Source: Hassallia byssoidea VB512170 (lineage in GTDB: Bacteria > Cyanobacteriota > Cyanobacteriia > Cyanobacteriales > Nostocaceae). From it: a stretch of DNA of 45,254 nt. Positions 43,967 to 45,254 of this stretch are shown here, in pieces. A program made the position numbers and the translations under genes. Location of the stretch: positions 1 to 45,254 of the forward strand of contig NZ_JTCM02000048.1 of NCBI RefSeq assembly GCF_000817785.2, read 5' to 3'. The notes beneath the pieces are model-generated. The model was not told where the DNA came from. It searched no databases and was given only the letters and a program-made list of their open reading frames with translations. Each line of letters begins with the position of its first letter. Positions within the stretch are counted from its first letter, which is position 1.

Positions 43967-44583
43967 ATTCGCACTAGTTCCACTCCTCAGATTATGGGAT
44001 TAGTTTAGCCCAAAAATGGGGAATTTTTGGTATAAATTAACGTATCCTCTTTGTAAATCTTGATTGCGAAATATTTAACCACACTCTGCGACCCTCCTTT
44101 GTTTACCTCCGCGTCCCTCTGCGTTTAAAAACGCTAAATGTTGCAATACTCTGGAATGCGATTGTCACTCGATGCATTGTAAAGACAAAACGGGTTCCCA
44201 AATTCAATAAACGGGTTCCCAAATTCAATAAACGGGTTCCCAAATTCAATAAACGGGTTCCCAAATTCAATAAACGGGTTCCCAAATTCGATAAACGGGT
44301 TGCCAAATTCGATAAACGGGTTGCCAAATTCGATAAACGGGTTGCCAAATTCGATAAACGGGTTGCCAAATTCGATAAACGAATTGCCAAATTCGATAAA
44401 CGGGTTGCCAAATACAATAATAAGGAGAGGGGAGATAAAGCACAGGTTTATCGCGGTGAGGTTATGATTGACTACAACTTTATCGCGGCGATCGCAATTG
44501 ACTTGCAACTATCCCCATAAGCTAAACCCTCAAACCCTTCCCCCCCTCTCCCCCTCTCCCCCTCCCCCCCTCCTCCTCTCCCC
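43967..44583. other. repeat-rich non-coding stretch
   Basis: 617 bp with no convincing gene. It holds a CGCAGAG-type repeat on the minus strand (44083-44125), the 21-bp minisatellite (44191-44421) and a pyrimidine tract (44535-44583). Long ORFs across the minisatellite exist on the minus strand in two frames because 21 is a multiple of 3 and no stop falls in the unit; I do not regard them as genes. Confidence 0.6.
44191..44421. repeat. 21-bp minisatellite, 11 copies
   Basis: Unit CGGGTTCCCAAATTCAATAA plus A. Units 1-4 carry TTCCC and TTCAA, unit 5 is a hybrid (TTCCC with TTCGA), units 6-9 carry TTGCC and TTCGA, unit 10 begins CGAATTG, and unit 11 ends divergently. This ordered change along the array points to amplification from a few founder units by slippage. 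Confidence 0.95.
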
Positions 44584-45254
44584 TCATCTCTTCTTACACA
44601 CCTCAAGTTCTTCCAACGTCTCCGGATGAGCGATAAAGTAATCACTTAACCACAGACAACCCCTATTTAACAGTTCATCTAAGCCTTGAACTTGCCACAC
44701 CTTGGCGGTTTTGTCTACTGATGCGGTGAGAATTCGTTTGCCATCAGGGCTAAAACTGGCGCTGAAGACTTGTTGTTGATGCCCAGTCAGGGTAGCGATG
44801 AGTTTACCATTTAAATCCCACACCTTGGCGGTTTTGTCACTTGATGCGGTGACAATTCGTTTGCCATCAGGGCTAAAACTGGCGCTGCTGACTTCTGCTT
44901 GATGCCCAGTCAGGGTAGCGATGAGTTTGCCATTTAAATCCCACACCTTGGCGGTATTGTCAACTGATGCGGTGACAATTCGTTTGCCATCAGGACTAAA
45001 ACTGGCGCTGAAGACTACTCCTTGATGCCCAGTCAGGGTGGCGATGAGTTTGCCATTTAAGTCCCACACCTTGGCGGTTTTGTCAACTGATGCGGTGACA
45101 ATTCGTTTGCCATTAGGACTAAAACTGGCGCTGAAGACTACTCTTTGATGCCCGGTAAGGGTGGCGATGAGTTTGCCATTTAAGTCCCACACCTTCGGGG
45201 TATTGTCAACTGAAGCAGTGACAATTCGTTTGCCATCAGGACTAAAACTGGCGC
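44584..45254 (-). CDS. WD40-repeat protein, 3' part (continues beyond right edge)
   Basis: The reading frame is open to the right edge, so only the C-terminal 223 residues or so are visible. It holds about four and a half WD40 units of 41 residues, nearly identical: FSASFSPDGKRIVTASVDKT then KVWDLNGKLIATLTGHQ. Only the two or three residues after GHQ (RV, GV, AE, QQ) and a few others vary. Each blade has the WD dipeptide. The tail (GLDELLNRGCLWLSDYFIAH to ELEVCKKR) is the type of C-terminus found on cyanobacterial NB-ARC/NACHT or kinase-WD40 proteins, so the missing N-terminus may be an NTPase signalling module. That part is inference. Confidence 0.9.
   Translation of the reverse strand, partial: ASFSPDGKRIVTASVDNTPKVWDLNGKLIATLTGHQRVVFSASFSPNGKRIVTASVDKTAKVWDLNGKLIATLTGHQGVVFSASFSPDGKRIVTASVDNTAKVWDLNGKLIATLTGHQAEVSSASFSPDGKRIVTASSDKTAKVWDLNGKLIATLTGHQQQVFSASFSPDGKRILTASVDKTAKVWQVQGLDELLNRGCLWLSDYFIAHPETLEELEVCKKR

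Noticed and set aside
44191-44421. CRISPR array
   Set aside because: Units are directly adjacent with no spacers and no cas genes are nearby; it is a minisatellite.
44103-44508. Two overlapping minus-strand ORFs with FGNPFIE and ATRLSNL repeats
   Set aside because: They arise because a 21-bp tandem repeat has no stop in these frames; two frames are open at once, no start signal is clear and composition is explained by the DNA repeat.

Overview
The window looks like chromosome of a filamentous, probably heterocyst-forming cyanobacterium (order Nostocales). HIP1-type GCGATCGC octamers are scattered throughout. Heptameric short tandem repeats (TTGTTGG, CCACTAA, AAAATCT and similar) fill many gaps. 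The genes include fbp-tal-zwf-opcA in the Nostoc order, a B12-dependent ribonucleotide reductase, a CrtW-type ketolase and a high-light-inducible protein. These assignments come from reading motifs by eye; no database search was run.

Layout. 0.2-7.5 kb, minus strand: fbp, tal, zwf, opcA, then cobB. These supply and control the oxidative pentose phosphate pathway, the main source of reductant in the dark and in heterocysts, followed by a cobalamin biosynthesis enzyme. 8.2-9.2 kb: an RRM RNA-binding protein and a small conserved protein. 9.4-13.9 kb: nrdJ interrupted by two large inteins, the second ending exactly at a cysteine that is probably redox-active in the reductase. 14-18.8 kb: PNPOx-like protein, cysE, a secreted PPC-like protein, a DUF3352 protein and a rhodanese. 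19.2-21.7 kb: hrcA followed by two tandem paralogous membrane proteins. 21.7-23.0 kb: a decayed stretch holding a 5' remnant of a geosmin synthase gene. 23-24.4 kb: crtW and an hli gene (photoprotection). 24.7-29.3 kb: SDR, secreted two-repeat protein, SRPBCC protein, CPXCG protein, radical SAM protein and SemiSWEET. 29.3-33.8 kb: a repeat/TPR protein, aroC and an MFS transporter.

34.1-44 kb: an accessory-looking region. A family 2 glycosyltransferase, a HAD plus NodS-like methyltransferase fusion, a PIG-L deacetylase and an acyl-CoA dehydrogenase-like protein together suggest an uncharacterised pathway that modifies an amino sugar or glycolipid. It is split by a Rieske/FAD reductase and by a compact DNA-methyltransferase/HNH-nuclease pair (a probable restriction-modification system). 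A CapA-like protein follows. 44-45.25 kb: an 11-unit, 21-bp minisatellite, then the 3' end of a WD40 protein with nearly identical repeats that runs off the right edge.

Repeats are the other strong theme. At least three families of dispersed hairpins occur several times. Some have entered genes: one supplies the stop codon of crtW, one sits in frame in the MFS transporter, and short tandem repeats lie in frame in cobB.
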